DNA from: Herbidospora sakaeratensis | Lineage (GTDB): Bacteria > Actinomycetota > Actinomycetes > Streptosporangiales > Streptosporangiaceae | Reading direction: 5' to 3' | Length of the DNA stretch: 64,000 nucleotides | Assembly: GCF_001570525.1 (NCBI RefSeq) | Contig: NZ_BBXC01000012.1 | Span: forward strand, 438,576-502,575 | Shown here: positions 16,638 through 24,264 of the stretch, in pieces | Position numbering within the stretch: position 1 is the first letter of the stretch | Layout of the letters: each line of letters begins with the position of its first letter | Made by a program: the position numbers and the translations under genes | Notes under the pieces: generated by a model | What the model was told of the DNA's origin: nothing | The model's input: the letters and a program-made list of their open reading frames with translations, nothing else | Database searches by the model: none

Positions 16638-17213
16638 CTAGTTGCGGTGCCAGCGGTACTGCTTGTGGAGGTGCCAGCCCTCCGTGAAGCCGCTGCGCGG
16701 GCTCCAGCGGTGACGCTTGAAGTGCGACTTGACCTTGTGGAAGTGGTGGCCGCCGTGGAAGCCGTGGCCCCAGCTGCCGCCGTCGCCGCCCCAGTCGCCG
16801 CCGCCGTCGCCGTCCCAGCCGCCGCCCCAGCCGCCACCGCCGTGGTGGTGGTGGCCGCGGACCGGGTGGCACTTACCGATGGTGTAACCACCGGAGTGCA
16901 GGTAGCCGACGATCCGGCTGCGGTGCCACGGGCGGTGGTAGACCCGCACGTAGTGACGGAAGCGGCCCGCCGGGAAGGCGCCGTGGTGCAGCTTCGGGTC
17001 CGCGTGGTGCGAGCCGTGCCGCACCTTGAAGACGCAGGTGTGGTTGTGGAAGTGGTGGTGACCGTGGTGACCGTGGTGCCCGTGGCCCCAGTCGTCACCC
17101 GACCACTCGTGGCCACCGCCGTCGGCGGCGGCGGGAGTCGCGATGGCGAGGACGGCGCCGCCGCCGACGAGGGCGGCGGTAGCCAGGGTGCTGGCGAGCT
17201 TCTTGAGCTGCAT
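16638..17213 (-). CDS. Histidine/glycine-rich secreted protein
   Basis: This 191-residue protein has a signal peptide (MQLKKLASTLATAALVGG ... ATPAAA). The mature part is extraordinary: His-rich runs such as HGHHGHHGHHHFHNH, a Gly/Asp/Trp-rich middle (GGGGWGGGWDGDGGG) and a basic C-terminus. Between the His runs is a short domain with two Cys (NHTCVFKVR, IGKCHPVRG) that resembles the small domain of the neighbouring secreted protein (GYLHSGGYTIG versus GYTQAGYLRRG). Metal binding or a wall-associated role is plausible but inferred. ATG at 17213 follows AAGGAG by six bases. It ends at its own strong hairpin, so it is a single-gene unit. Confidence 0.75.
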   Translation of the reverse strand: MQLKKLASTLATAALVGGGAVLAIATPAAADGGGHEWSGDDWGHGHHGHHGHHHFHNHTCVFKVRHGSHHADPKLHHGAFPAGRFRHYVRVYHRPWHRSRIVGYLHSGGYTIGKCHPVRGHHHHGGGGWGGGWDGDGGGDWGGDGGSWGHGFHGGHHFHKVKSHFKRHRWSPRSGFTEGWHLHKQYRWHRN

Positions 17214-17361
17214 CAATTACTCCTTGTGATTGGCTGGTGCCTGATCGTGTTATGTCCTCACTCTGCGTGACAAAACGGGCAGTATCCGGCTTTTGCGGTC
17301 ACTTAGCGTAGCCATGGAGTACGATGGGGTGGATTGTCCGTAAACGGCGGGAGGACGTGGC

Positions 17362-18285
17362 GTGACAAGCCCGATTTCTGCGGAGATTCCGGGCCCGGTG
17401 CCCGACTGGCCGAGCGACCGGGTCGATCTTGGCGATCTGCGGCTCAATTACCGATTTACGCCTGACGGGCCCCGGGAGAAGGCCGTGATGATCCACGGCC
17501 TGGCGGGCTCGGCGACCAACTGGACCGACCTCTCTGACCTGCTCAAAGACCAGGTGCGCACGTTCGCGCCCGACCTGCCCGGCGCCGGGTGGTCACCCGA
17601 GCCCGAAGACCGCGACTACTCGGTGTCCGCGCACGCGCGGGCCATGGTGCGGTTCATCGAGTGGGCAGGCGGGCCGGTCCACCTGTTCGGCAACTCGCTG
17701 GGCGGGGCGGTGTCCGTACGGGTGGCCGCGTGGCGTCCCGATCTGGTGAAGTCGCTGACGCTGGTCTCGCCGGCCCTGCCCGACCTGCTGCCGCGGGTGG
17801 GCCCGGCCCGGGTGGCGCTGTCGGCGGTGCCCGGCGTGGCCGAGTTCGTGGTCCGGCACATGTCGGTGACGGTGCCGCCGGAGAAGCGCATCCAGGCGAC
17901 CATCTCCATGTGTTACGGCGACCTCGACTGCGTCCACCCCGACCGGCTGGCCGCCGCCGTCAAGGAGTTGCGCCGCCGCGACGACCTGCCCTACTCCGCC
18001 TCGGCCATGATCGGTTCGGCCCGGGGCATCGTGCGCGAGTACTTCCGGCCCGACCTCTGGCGTGAGGCGGCCCGGGTCGAGGCCCCCACCCTGGTCATCC
18101 ACGGGCGCCGCGACCGCATCGTCGACGCGCGCATGGCCTCCCGCGCCTCGCGCGCCTTCCGGGACGTGCGCATCGTGACGCTGCCCTGGGCGGGCCACGT
18201 GGCCCAGATGGAGTCGCCTCAGATCGTCGCCCGCGAGGCCGGAGCGCTGATTCGGGAATGCGCGGACGCGCCGGTTAGGTTGTGA
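17362..18285 (+). CDS. Alpha/beta-fold hydrolase
   Basis: This 307-residue protein has the classic order: HGLAGSATNW (oxyanion hole), DLPGAGWS, nucleophile elbow GNSLGG (Ser about 112), VIHGRRDRIVD (acid), and the final His in LPWAGHVAQMESP. A cap region of about 70 residues follows the nucleophile strand. It is like the serine hydrolases found just upstream of moeZ in other actinomycetes; the substrate is not known. GTG at 17362 has GGGAGGACG upstream. A TACGAT about 40 bases before the start could be its -10 element. Confidence 0.85.
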   Translation: MTSPISAEIPGPVPDWPSDRVDLGDLRLNYRFTPDGPREKAVMIHGLAGSATNWTDLSDLLKDQVRTFAPDLPGAGWSPEPEDRDYSVSAHARAMVRFIEWAGGPVHLFGNSLGGAVSVRVAAWRPDLVKSLTLVSPALPDLLPRVGPARVALSAVPGVAEFVVRHMSVTVPPEKRIQATISMCYGDLDCVHPDRLAAAVKELRRRDDLPYSASAMIGSARGIVREYFRPDLWREAARVEAPTLVIHGRRDRIVDARMASRASRAFRDVRIVTLPWAGHVAQMESPQIVAREAGALIRECADAPVRL

Positions 18286-18350
18286 TGTGGAGCGCGCCCC
18301 TCCGGGGGCGCGAGCCTTACCCTCGAACGCCCTGAAACGGGAGTGGAACT

Positions 18351-19532
18351 GTGTCGTTGCCACCGCTGGTCGAGCCGGCCCCCGAGCTCACCGTCGACGA
18401 GGTGCGCCGCTACTCGCGCCACCTGATCATCCCCGACGTCGGGATGACCGGGCAGAAGCGGCTGAAGAACGCCAAGGTCCTGTGTGTGGGCGCCGGCGGT
18501 CTCGGTTCCCCGGCCCTGATGTATCTGGCCGCGGCGGGCGTGGGCACGCTCGGCATCATCGACTTCGACGTCGTCGACGAGTCGAACCTGCAGCGTCAGA
18601 TCATCCACGGCCAGTCCGACGTCGGCCGCCTCAAGGCCGAGTCGGCCGCGGCGACCGTGCGCGAGATCAACCCGCTCGTCAACGTGGTGATCCACAACGT
18701 GGCCCTCACCACCGACAACGTGATGGACGTCTTCTCGGGCTACGACCTGATCGTCGACGGCACCGACAACTTCGCCACCCGCTACATGGTGAACGACGCG
18801 GCCGTGCTGCTCGGCAAGCCCTACGTGTGGGGCTCGATCTACCGCTTCGACGGCCAGGCCAGCGTCTTCTGGGCCGAGCACGGTCCCTGCTACCGCTGCC
18901 TCTACCCGGAGCCCCCGCCCCCCGGCATGGTGCCCTCGTGCGCCGAGGGCGGCGTGCTCGGTGTGCTCTGCGCCTCGATCGGCTCGATCCAGGTCAACGA
19001 GGCCATCAAGCTGCTGACCGGCATCGGCGACCCGCTGGTGGGCCGTCTGATGATCTACGACGCGCTCGAGATGAAGTACCGCGACGTGAAGGTCCGCAAG
19101 GACCCCGAGTGCGTGTTGTGCGGCAAGAACCCGACGGTCACCGCGCTGCTCGACGACTACGAGGCGTTCTGCGGCGTCGTGTCCGACGAGGCCCAGCAGG
19201 CCGCGCAGGGCTCGACCATCACCGCGCTGGAGCTCAAGAAGTGGCAGGACGACGGCGAGAACATCTACCTCGTCGACGTCCGCGAGCAGGGCGAGTACGA
19301 GATCGTCAACATCCCCGGCGCGACCCTGATCCCCAAGGGCGAGTTCCTCAACGGCTCGGCCCTGGAGAAGATGCCGCAGGACAAGAAGATCGTCCTGCAC
19401 TGCAAGTCGGGCGCGCGCTCGGCCGAGGTGCTCGCGGTGCTGAAGAGCGCCGGGTTCTCCGACGCCGTCCACGTCGGCGGAGGCGTGCTGAGCTGGGTCA
19501 AGACGGTAGACCCGTCTCAGCCGACTTACTGA
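18351..19532 (+). CDS. moeZ: Adenylyltransferase/sulfurtransferase MoeZ
   Basis: This 393-residue protein joins an E1-like ThiF/MoeB domain to a C-terminal rhodanese. The N-terminal domain has the ATP loop GAGGLGSPALMYLAAAGVG, DFDVVDESNLQRQ, and two zinc CxxC pairs (CYRC and CVLC). The rhodanese (about 280-393) has HCKSGARS, with the Cys that carries persulfide. MoeZ adenylates the C-terminus of small sulfur carriers (for Moco, thiamine or cysteine routes) and turns them into thiocarboxylates. GTG at 18351 follows GGGAGTGG. The moaE gene at 58.7 kb is the only other obvious Moco gene in the window. Confidence 0.95.
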   Translation: MSLPPLVEPAPELTVDEVRRYSRHLIIPDVGMTGQKRLKNAKVLCVGAGGLGSPALMYLAAAGVGTLGIIDFDVVDESNLQRQIIHGQSDVGRLKAESAAATVREINPLVNVVIHNVALTTDNVMDVFSGYDLIVDGTDNFATRYMVNDAAVLLGKPYVWGSIYRFDGQASVFWAEHGPCYRCLYPEPPPPGMVPSCAEGGVLGVLCASIGSIQVNEAIKLLTGIGDPLVGRLMIYDALEMKYRDVKVRKDPECVLCGKNPTVTALLDDYEAFCGVVSDEAQQAAQGSTITALELKKWQDDGENIYLVDVREQGEYEIVNIPGATLIPKGEFLNGSALEKMPQDKKIVLHCKSGARSAEVLAVLKSAGFSDAVHVGGGVLSWVKTVDPSQPTY

Positions 19533-19564
19533 TACGACCCATCTGGGCCGGTTACAGTCGGTCC

Positions 19565-20284
19565 GTGACGGAAAGACGCAGTTGGCCGGCGCTCGTCGTG
19601 GCGTCGGCCCTCACCGTGAGCTGCGCGGTCGTCGCGGGGGTGGGGGTCAGTTCGGCGATGACCGAGCTGACCCGTGGCCCCACCAAGCAGGAACGCCGCG
19701 CCGCCGCCGCCGAGGAACTGGCCCGCCGCTGGCGCACCTGGCCGGCCGGCAAGATCTTCCCCGAGCGGCTCGGCTACACCTCCGAGCAGGGCGGCCGTGA
19801 GGTCGCCCGCCGGGTCGGCATCGGCCCCGAGACCGACTGCGCGCGGGCCGTCGACGCCGCGCTGCGCACCGCGATGGACGACGCCGGCTGCCGGGGCCTC
19901 ATCCGCGCCACCTATCTCGACGCCGTCGAGGGCGTCGTGGTCACCATCGGGGTGGCCGCCTTCCGCGACGCCGCCGCCGTGATGGCCGCCACCACCGCGC
20001 TGCCCCGCGAACACCGCCCCTCTCCGGGCCTGCGGCCCCTGACGTTCGCCAAGACCGCCACCGAGCGGTTCACCGCCGCCGGCCGCCAGTACGGCACCTA
20101 CCACCGGGCCGGGCCCTATCTCGTGATGGTCACCGCCGGGCAGGCCGACGGCCGCCCCGCCAAGGCCCTCGACCGCCCGATGACCTCGATGTTCACCTTC
20201 ACCGACGAGCTCTCGGAGCAGATCGCCCGCGGCCTGGTCGCGCCCGAGCCCGCGACCTGCGAGTCGGAGGGCTTCCTGTGCTGA
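19565..20284 (+). CDS. Membrane-anchored protein paired with mycosin-like protease (copy 1)
   Basis: This 239-residue protein has one N-terminal membrane helix (about 8-30) and an outside domain with ARRWRTWPAGKIFPE, GREVARRVGIGPETDC, CRGLIRATYLDAVEGVVVTIGV and a C-terminal pair of Cys (CESEGFLC). The protein at 21530-22363 is a clear paralogue with the same blocks. GTG at 19565 has TACAGT ending six bases upstream and no ribosome site, indicating a leaderless transcript. The next gene's GTG lies inside its last codons (overlap of seven bases), so the protein and the protease are coupled. The family is unknown to me; a role as partner or inhibitor of the protease is inferred from the arrangement. 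Confidence 0.75.
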   Translation: MTERRSWPALVVASALTVSCAVVAGVGVSSAMTELTRGPTKQERRAAAAEELARRWRTWPAGKIFPERLGYTSEQGGREVARRVGIGPETDCARAVDAALRTAMDDAGCRGLIRATYLDAVEGVVVTIGVAAFRDAAAVMAATTALPREHRPSPGLRPLTFAKTATERFTAAGRQYGTYHRAGPYLVMVTAGQADGRPAKALDRPMTSMFTFTDELSEQIARGLVAPEPATCESEGFLC

Positions 20285-21477
20285 TCCGGGCCCTCGCGGC
20301 GGCGCTCCCGCTGCTCCTCCTGTCCGTCCCGGCCTACGCCGACGGCGTGCGGGGCGGCCAGACCGGCACGCTCGGCATGATCGGCATCAACCAGGCCTGG
20401 CGCGAGACCAAGGGCGACGGCGTCCTGGTGGCCGTGCTCGACTCGGGCGTCGACCCCGACCACCGCGACCTCGCGGGGTCGGTCAGGGTGGGCCGCGACT
20501 TCACCAAGGGCGCCAACCCGGCCGGCGTGCGGCCCCAGCGGCTGCACGGGACGTACATGGCCTCGCTGGTCGCCGGGCACGGCCACGGGCCCGGCGGGCG
20601 CGACGGCGTGATCGGGGTCGCCCCGGAGGCCGAGATCCTGTCGGTCCGGGTGATCCTGGAGGACGACGAACCCGGCTTCAAGAAGTTCAACATGGACGAG
20701 CGCTACGAGAGCGTGATGGCCAAGGGCATTCGGTACGCCGTCGAAGAGGGCGCCGACGTGATCAACCTGTCGATCGCCAAGGGCGCCGCGACGGAGGACG
20801 ACCGGGCGGCGGTGGCGTACGCGATCTCCCGGAACGTGGTGCTGGTCGCGGCGGCCGGGAACGACGGCGCCGAGGACGCCGGGGGCCACTACTCCTACCC
20901 GGCCTCGCTGCCCGGGGTGATCTCGGTCGCGGCGGTGACCGGAACGATGCAACGGGCCTTCTTCTCCACCCGCAACGCCTCGGTGATGCTGGCCGCGCCG
21001 GGGGTCGACATCCTCGGGGCCGGGCCCGGCGACGAATACTGGGTCGGCCGGGGCACGTCCCAGGCGACGGCGCTGGTGTCCGGGGTGGCCGCCTTGATAA
21101 AGGCGAAATATCCGAAGATGTCGCCCGCGTTGGTGGCCCAGGCCCTCGCCGGCTCGGCCGTCGCCCCCAAGGGCGCCGGCTACAACACCGGCACCGGCTT
21201 CGGCGTCGTCAACGCCGGCCGCGCGCTGACCGCGGCGGCCCGGCTCGCCGGGCATAGACCGACCGCTTCGGGGAAGGAGGCCCACGATCCCGACCGCCCC
21301 TTCTCCGCCGCCTCCCCGCAGCCGATCGCCATGGTGAAACGCGACCGCCGGATGATCACCTTCTACGGCGCGGCGGGCGTCGCCGGGCTCCTCGGCGCAG
21401 GTGGCAGCGTCGCCGTGATCGTCGTCTGCGCCCGCCGCGCGCGGCGCAGGGAGGCTTCACCAGAAATCGCCACCTAG
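20278..21477 (+). CDS. S8 subtilisin-like serine protease, mycosin-like (active copy)
   Basis: This 399-residue protein has a signal peptide (about 1-21), a subtilase domain and a C-terminal membrane helix (about 355-378) followed by an Arg-rich tail. This is the layout of mycosins, the membrane-bound proteases of type VII secretion systems. The catalytic triad is intact: D55 (VLDSGVD), H90 (LHGTYMAS) and S261 (GTSQATALVSG), with the oxyanion Asn at N195 (AAGND). No ESX core genes (eccB/C/D, WXG100) are in the window, so a T7SS link is by family likeness only. The GTG start overlaps the stop of the membrane protein gene before it. Confidence 0.9.
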   Translation: MLIRALAAALPLLLLSVPAYADGVRGGQTGTLGMIGINQAWRETKGDGVLVAVLDSGVDPDHRDLAGSVRVGRDFTKGANPAGVRPQRLHGTYMASLVAGHGHGPGGRDGVIGVAPEAEILSVRVILEDDEPGFKKFNMDERYESVMAKGIRYAVEEGADVINLSIAKGAATEDDRAAVAYAISRNVVLVAAAGNDGAEDAGGHYSYPASLPGVISVAAVTGTMQRAFFSTRNASVMLAAPGVDILGAGPGDEYWVGRGTSQATALVSGVAALIKAKYPKMSPALVAQALAGSAVAPKGAGYNTGTGFGVVNAGRALTAAARLAGHRPTASGKEAHDPDRPFSAASPQPIAMVKRDRRMITFYGAAGVAGLLGAGGSVAVIVVCARRARRREASPEIAT

Positions 21478-21529
21478 GAGACCTCTACCGAATCGTTGGC
21501 GTATGGAGTCTTCGGCGTAACATTGAGGA

Positions 21530-22363
21530 ATGTCGCCACAGCAGCCGCGAGCCCAGCGAACGCGGGTGCGCGCATGGCCGGCCACACGTGGGCGCGCGGC
21601 GGCGGTCCAGGAGGCCAAGGAGCGGCGGGAGCTCGAGAAGGGCGTCCGCCGCCGCGGCATCGTCACGAGCCTGCTGACGGCCGCGGTGCTGGTGGCGGCC
21701 GTCAACGCGGTGATCGCCGGGGTGGGCATCGTCCAGGAGACCCGGTCCCGGCCCCTGACCGGCCAGGAACGCGCCGACTACGTGAAAGAGGACGTCGCGC
21801 GCCGCTGGCACGACTGGCCGGCCTCGATGGTCTTCCCCGACGAGCTCGAATACGTCGGCCTGGCCCGCTCGCAGCAGTTCGCCCGCCGGGTCGGCATCGC
21901 CCCCGAGATCCCCTGCTGGGCGGGGGTCGACCGCTCGGTCGCCTCGGTCTTCCGCGAGGTGTCGTGCCGGTCGCTGCTCCGGGCGACCTACGTCGACCAG
22001 TCGGGCGCGTTCGCGATCACCATCGGCGTGGCCGTCATGGCCGACGAGGACGCCCGCACCGCCGCCGCCGCGAAACTGCCGATCGACGACCGGGTCGGGG
22101 TGCGGCCGGTGGCCTTCCCGGGCACCGTGACCGACCTGTTCGGCGCGGCCCAGCGGCAGCGCTCGGGCTGGGTCGGGGTGGGGCCGTACATCGTCTTCTA
22201 CACCGCCGGGTACACCGACGGACGCACCCGTGACGCGATCCCGCAGGAGGAGCTGTTGCACAGCGAGCTGTGGCCGACCGCGCAGGCCCTCGGCGGCCGG
22301 GTGGCCCGGTCGCTGGGCGAGGAGCCCGAGGTGCCGCGCTGCACCCAGGGGAACGAGTGCTGA
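21530..22363 (+). CDS. Membrane-anchored protein paired with pseudo-mycosin (copy 2)
   Basis: This 277-residue protein is the paralogue of the protein at 19565-20284, with a longer basic N-terminal cytoplasmic part (about 1-42), a membrane helix (about 43-68) and the same outside domain: ARRWHDWPASMVFPDELEY, FARRVGIAPEIPC, CRSLLRATYVD, VTIGV-like AITIGVAV, and a final Cys pair (CTQGNEC). A promoter TTGGCG (21496-21501), 16-base spacer, TAACAT (21518-21523) ends six bases before the ATG, so the mRNA is predicted to start at the initiation codon. The following gene starts within its last codons, repeating the architecture of copy 1. Confidence 0.75.
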   Translation: MSPQQPRAQRTRVRAWPATRGRAAAVQEAKERRELEKGVRRRGIVTSLLTAAVLVAAVNAVIAGVGIVQETRSRPLTGQERADYVKEDVARRWHDWPASMVFPDELEYVGLARSQQFARRVGIAPEIPCWAGVDRSVASVFREVSCRSLLRATYVDQSGAFAITIGVAVMADEDARTAAAAKLPIDDRVGVRPVAFPGTVTDLFGAAQRQRSGWVGVGPYIVFYTAGYTDGRTRDAIPQEELLHSELWPTAQALGGRVARSLGEEPEVPRCTQGNEC

Positions 22364-23484
22364 GGGCGGCCGCCCTGGCGGCGGCCGCGCTGCTGGCCGT
22401 CGCGGCGGCCCCGCCCCCGCTCGACGACCTCGGCGTCGACGCCGCCTGGGCCGAGACCAAGGGCGCCGGGGTGACGGTGGCGCTGCTCCACGACCGCGTC
22501 GGCGAGCCGGCCGGGCTGAAGGGCCGCGTCGTCCAGGCCCCCGACATGACAGGAACGTTCTTCGAGGGCGACGAGATGCGCACCAACGACTACTCGACCG
22601 TCCTGGCCGGGCTGGTCGCGGGGAACGGGACCGGCGGCGGCCCCCAGGGCACCGCGCCCGAGGCCACCGTGTTGTCGGTGCCGATCACCTCGATGCCCCT
22701 CGAAGGCGGTCTGGTCGACCCCGAGGGCGCCCAGGGCACCCCGCTCGACAGCCCGATCGCCCGCGGCGTGCGCTACGCCGTCAACCACGGCGCCCAGGTG
22801 ATCGTGGTCCCGATGGGCATCTTCGGCGTCGGCCGGGTCGAGCGCGACGCCGTGGCCTACGCCCTCCAGCGCGACGTGGTGATCGTCTCGGGGGCGGGCG
22901 ACATCGGCCAGTGGCCCTCGTCCACCACCAACGGCACCTCCTACTGGCAGTTCCCGGCGGGCTTCCCCGGCGTGATCGGGGTGGCCGCCGTCGACGACGC
23001 GGGTGTGCGCGCCCCCGCGAGCTCCGACAACCTCTCGGTGCTGGTCGCCGCCCCGGGCGTGCGCATCCCGGCGGGTCAGACCGGCGGGCGGCCCTTGGCG
23101 GTGAACGGCACCCAGGCGGCCAGCGCCCTCGTGGGAGGGGTGGCCGCCCTGATCCGGGCCGAACACCCCCGGTTGCCCGCTGAACTGGTCGCCCGGTCGG
23201 TGTCCGACTCGGCCGGGCCCCACCCCGGCAACGGCTACGACGACAAGGTCGGCTTCGGCGTGGTGAACGCGGGCAAGGCGCTGGCCCGCGCGGGAGAGCT
23301 GGCGAAATACCAGGAAGAGGTGCCGGTGGGCGGCGACCTCCACTTCGGCGGGGGGCCGAAGTCGGCCGGTCCGCAACCGCCCGGCCCCGACCCGCTCCGC
23401 TTGTGGGTGTACGGTGCGGGCGCGGTGGTGAGCCTGGCCGCCTTCGGCCTTCTCGCCGGGCTGCTGGCCCGCAGACGGAGATGA
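22357..23484 (+). CDS. Mycosin-like subtilase with lost catalytic triad (pseudoprotease)
   Basis: This 375-residue protein is a paralogue of the active protease at 20278-21477: signal peptide, subtilase-like domain, C-terminal membrane helix and Arg tail. All the catalytic positions have changed. The Asp is His45 (VALLHDRVG against VAVLDSGVD), the His aligns with Tyr79, the Ser is Gln253 (GTQAASALVGG against GTSQATALVSG), and the oxyanion Asn is Asp182. The fold-determining stretches (GVGFVN-like VGFGVVNAGKAL, GVAALIRAEHP) are well kept and the reading frame is intact, so it is maintained as a protein without protease activity. GTG at 22357 overlaps the preceding gene's end by seven bases. 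Confidence 0.85.
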   Translation: MLRAAALAAAALLAVAAAPPPLDDLGVDAAWAETKGAGVTVALLHDRVGEPAGLKGRVVQAPDMTGTFFEGDEMRTNDYSTVLAGLVAGNGTGGGPQGTAPEATVLSVPITSMPLEGGLVDPEGAQGTPLDSPIARGVRYAVNHGAQVIVVPMGIFGVGRVERDAVAYALQRDVVIVSGAGDIGQWPSSTTNGTSYWQFPAGFPGVIGVAAVDDAGVRAPASSDNLSVLVAAPGVRIPAGQTGGRPLAVNGTQAASALVGGVAALIRAEHPRLPAELVARSVSDSAGPHPGNGYDDKVGFGVVNAGKALARAGELAKYQEEVPVGGDLHFGGGPKSAGPQPPGPDPLRLWVYGAGAVVSLAAFGLLAGLLARRRR

Positions 23485-23551
23485 CGACTTAGAGGGAAAC
23501 TTGCCCTTTCTCATCACAACAAGGGGCAAAGGTTCGCTATCGTCGCGCCTC

Positions 23552-23911
23552 ATGGGTTACGAGCTGCGCGTCGAGCGTGAATCACCGCTCGCCTACGCCG
23601 AACTCGTCCGCGCGTTGTCGGGCCATTCCGACCTCGAGGTGCGCGGATCGGCCGAGGCGGGAGAGGTCGTCGCGCGGCATGGCGACGACGGCCACCGGGT
23701 CGCCGAGTGGTCGGGCCGGCTGTTCGGCTCGCCCGAATCCGACTGGCACCTCGCCCACCTGGCGCGCGTCGCCGAGCTGCTGGGCGGACGGCTGGTCGGC
23801 GAGGACGGCGAGGTCTACGGCGTCCGCGACGGCATTCTGGAACAGGGCGACGTCGAGTTCGGCAAGGTGGAGGACCTCCTCTACGCCGGACCGACAAGCT
23901 GGAGCCAATGA
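23552..23911 (+). CDS. Hypothetical protein
   Basis: This 119-residue soluble protein starts MGYELRVERESPLAYAELVR and contains VAEWSGRLFGSPESDWHLAHL and LLGGRLVGEDGEVYGV. It looks like a small alpha/beta domain. I do not recognise the family. Its ATGA overlap with the alkyltransferase-like gene shows the two are one transcript. ATG at 23552 lies eight bases after a TATCGT -10-like hexamer. An imperfect inverted repeat (TTGCCCTT ... AAGGGGCAA, about 23501-23529) lies upstream and could be an operator. Confidence 0.7.
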   Translation: MGYELRVERESPLAYAELVRALSGHSDLEVRGSAEAGEVVARHGDDGHRVAEWSGRLFGSPESDWHLAHLARVAELLGGRLVGEDGEVYGVRDGILEQGDVEFGKVEDLLYAGPTSWSQ

Positions 23912-24213
23912 ACGATCACCCGCCGCCGTTCGCCGACCGGGTCCTCGACCTGGTCGAACGGATCCCGCCCGGGAGGGTCATGTCGTACGGCGACGTGGCC
24001 GAATATCTCGGTGAGGGCGGGCCCCGGCAAGTGGGGCGGGTGATGGCCACCTGGGGCGGCGCCGTCCCGTGGTGGCGCGTGATCAGAACCGATGGGAGCC
24101 CGCCGCCGGGCCTGGAGGCCGAATGTCTCCGCAGGTGGCGTACGGAAGGAACACCGGTGAAAGGGGAACGCGCATTGATGCGTGAGGCACGATGGGACGG
24201 AATCCCCCTTTAA
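23908..24213 (+). CDS. Alkyltransferase-like (ATL) / MGMT-family DNA-binding protein
   Basis: This 101-residue protein is the DNA-binding domain of O6-alkylguanine DNA alkyltransferases: FADRVLDLVERIPPGRVMSY, VGRVMATWGGAVPWWRVIRT. The active-site motif PCHR is PWWR here, so the alkyl-accepting Cys is missing and replaced by Trp. That is the mark of ATL proteins, which bind alkylated guanine and hand the lesion to nucleotide excision repair. Its ATG overlaps the stop of the preceding gene (ATGA). The two-gene unit suggests that the unknown 119-residue protein may work with it. Confidence 0.85.
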   Translation: MNDHPPPFADRVLDLVERIPPGRVMSYGDVAEYLGEGGPRQVGRVMATWGGAVPWWRVIRTDGSPPPGLEAECLRRWRTEGTPVKGERALMREARWDGIPL

Positions 24214-24264
24214 CCGGCATTACCATTTCTGAAACACCGGTCATCCGAAGGGTGGTGCCCCCTT

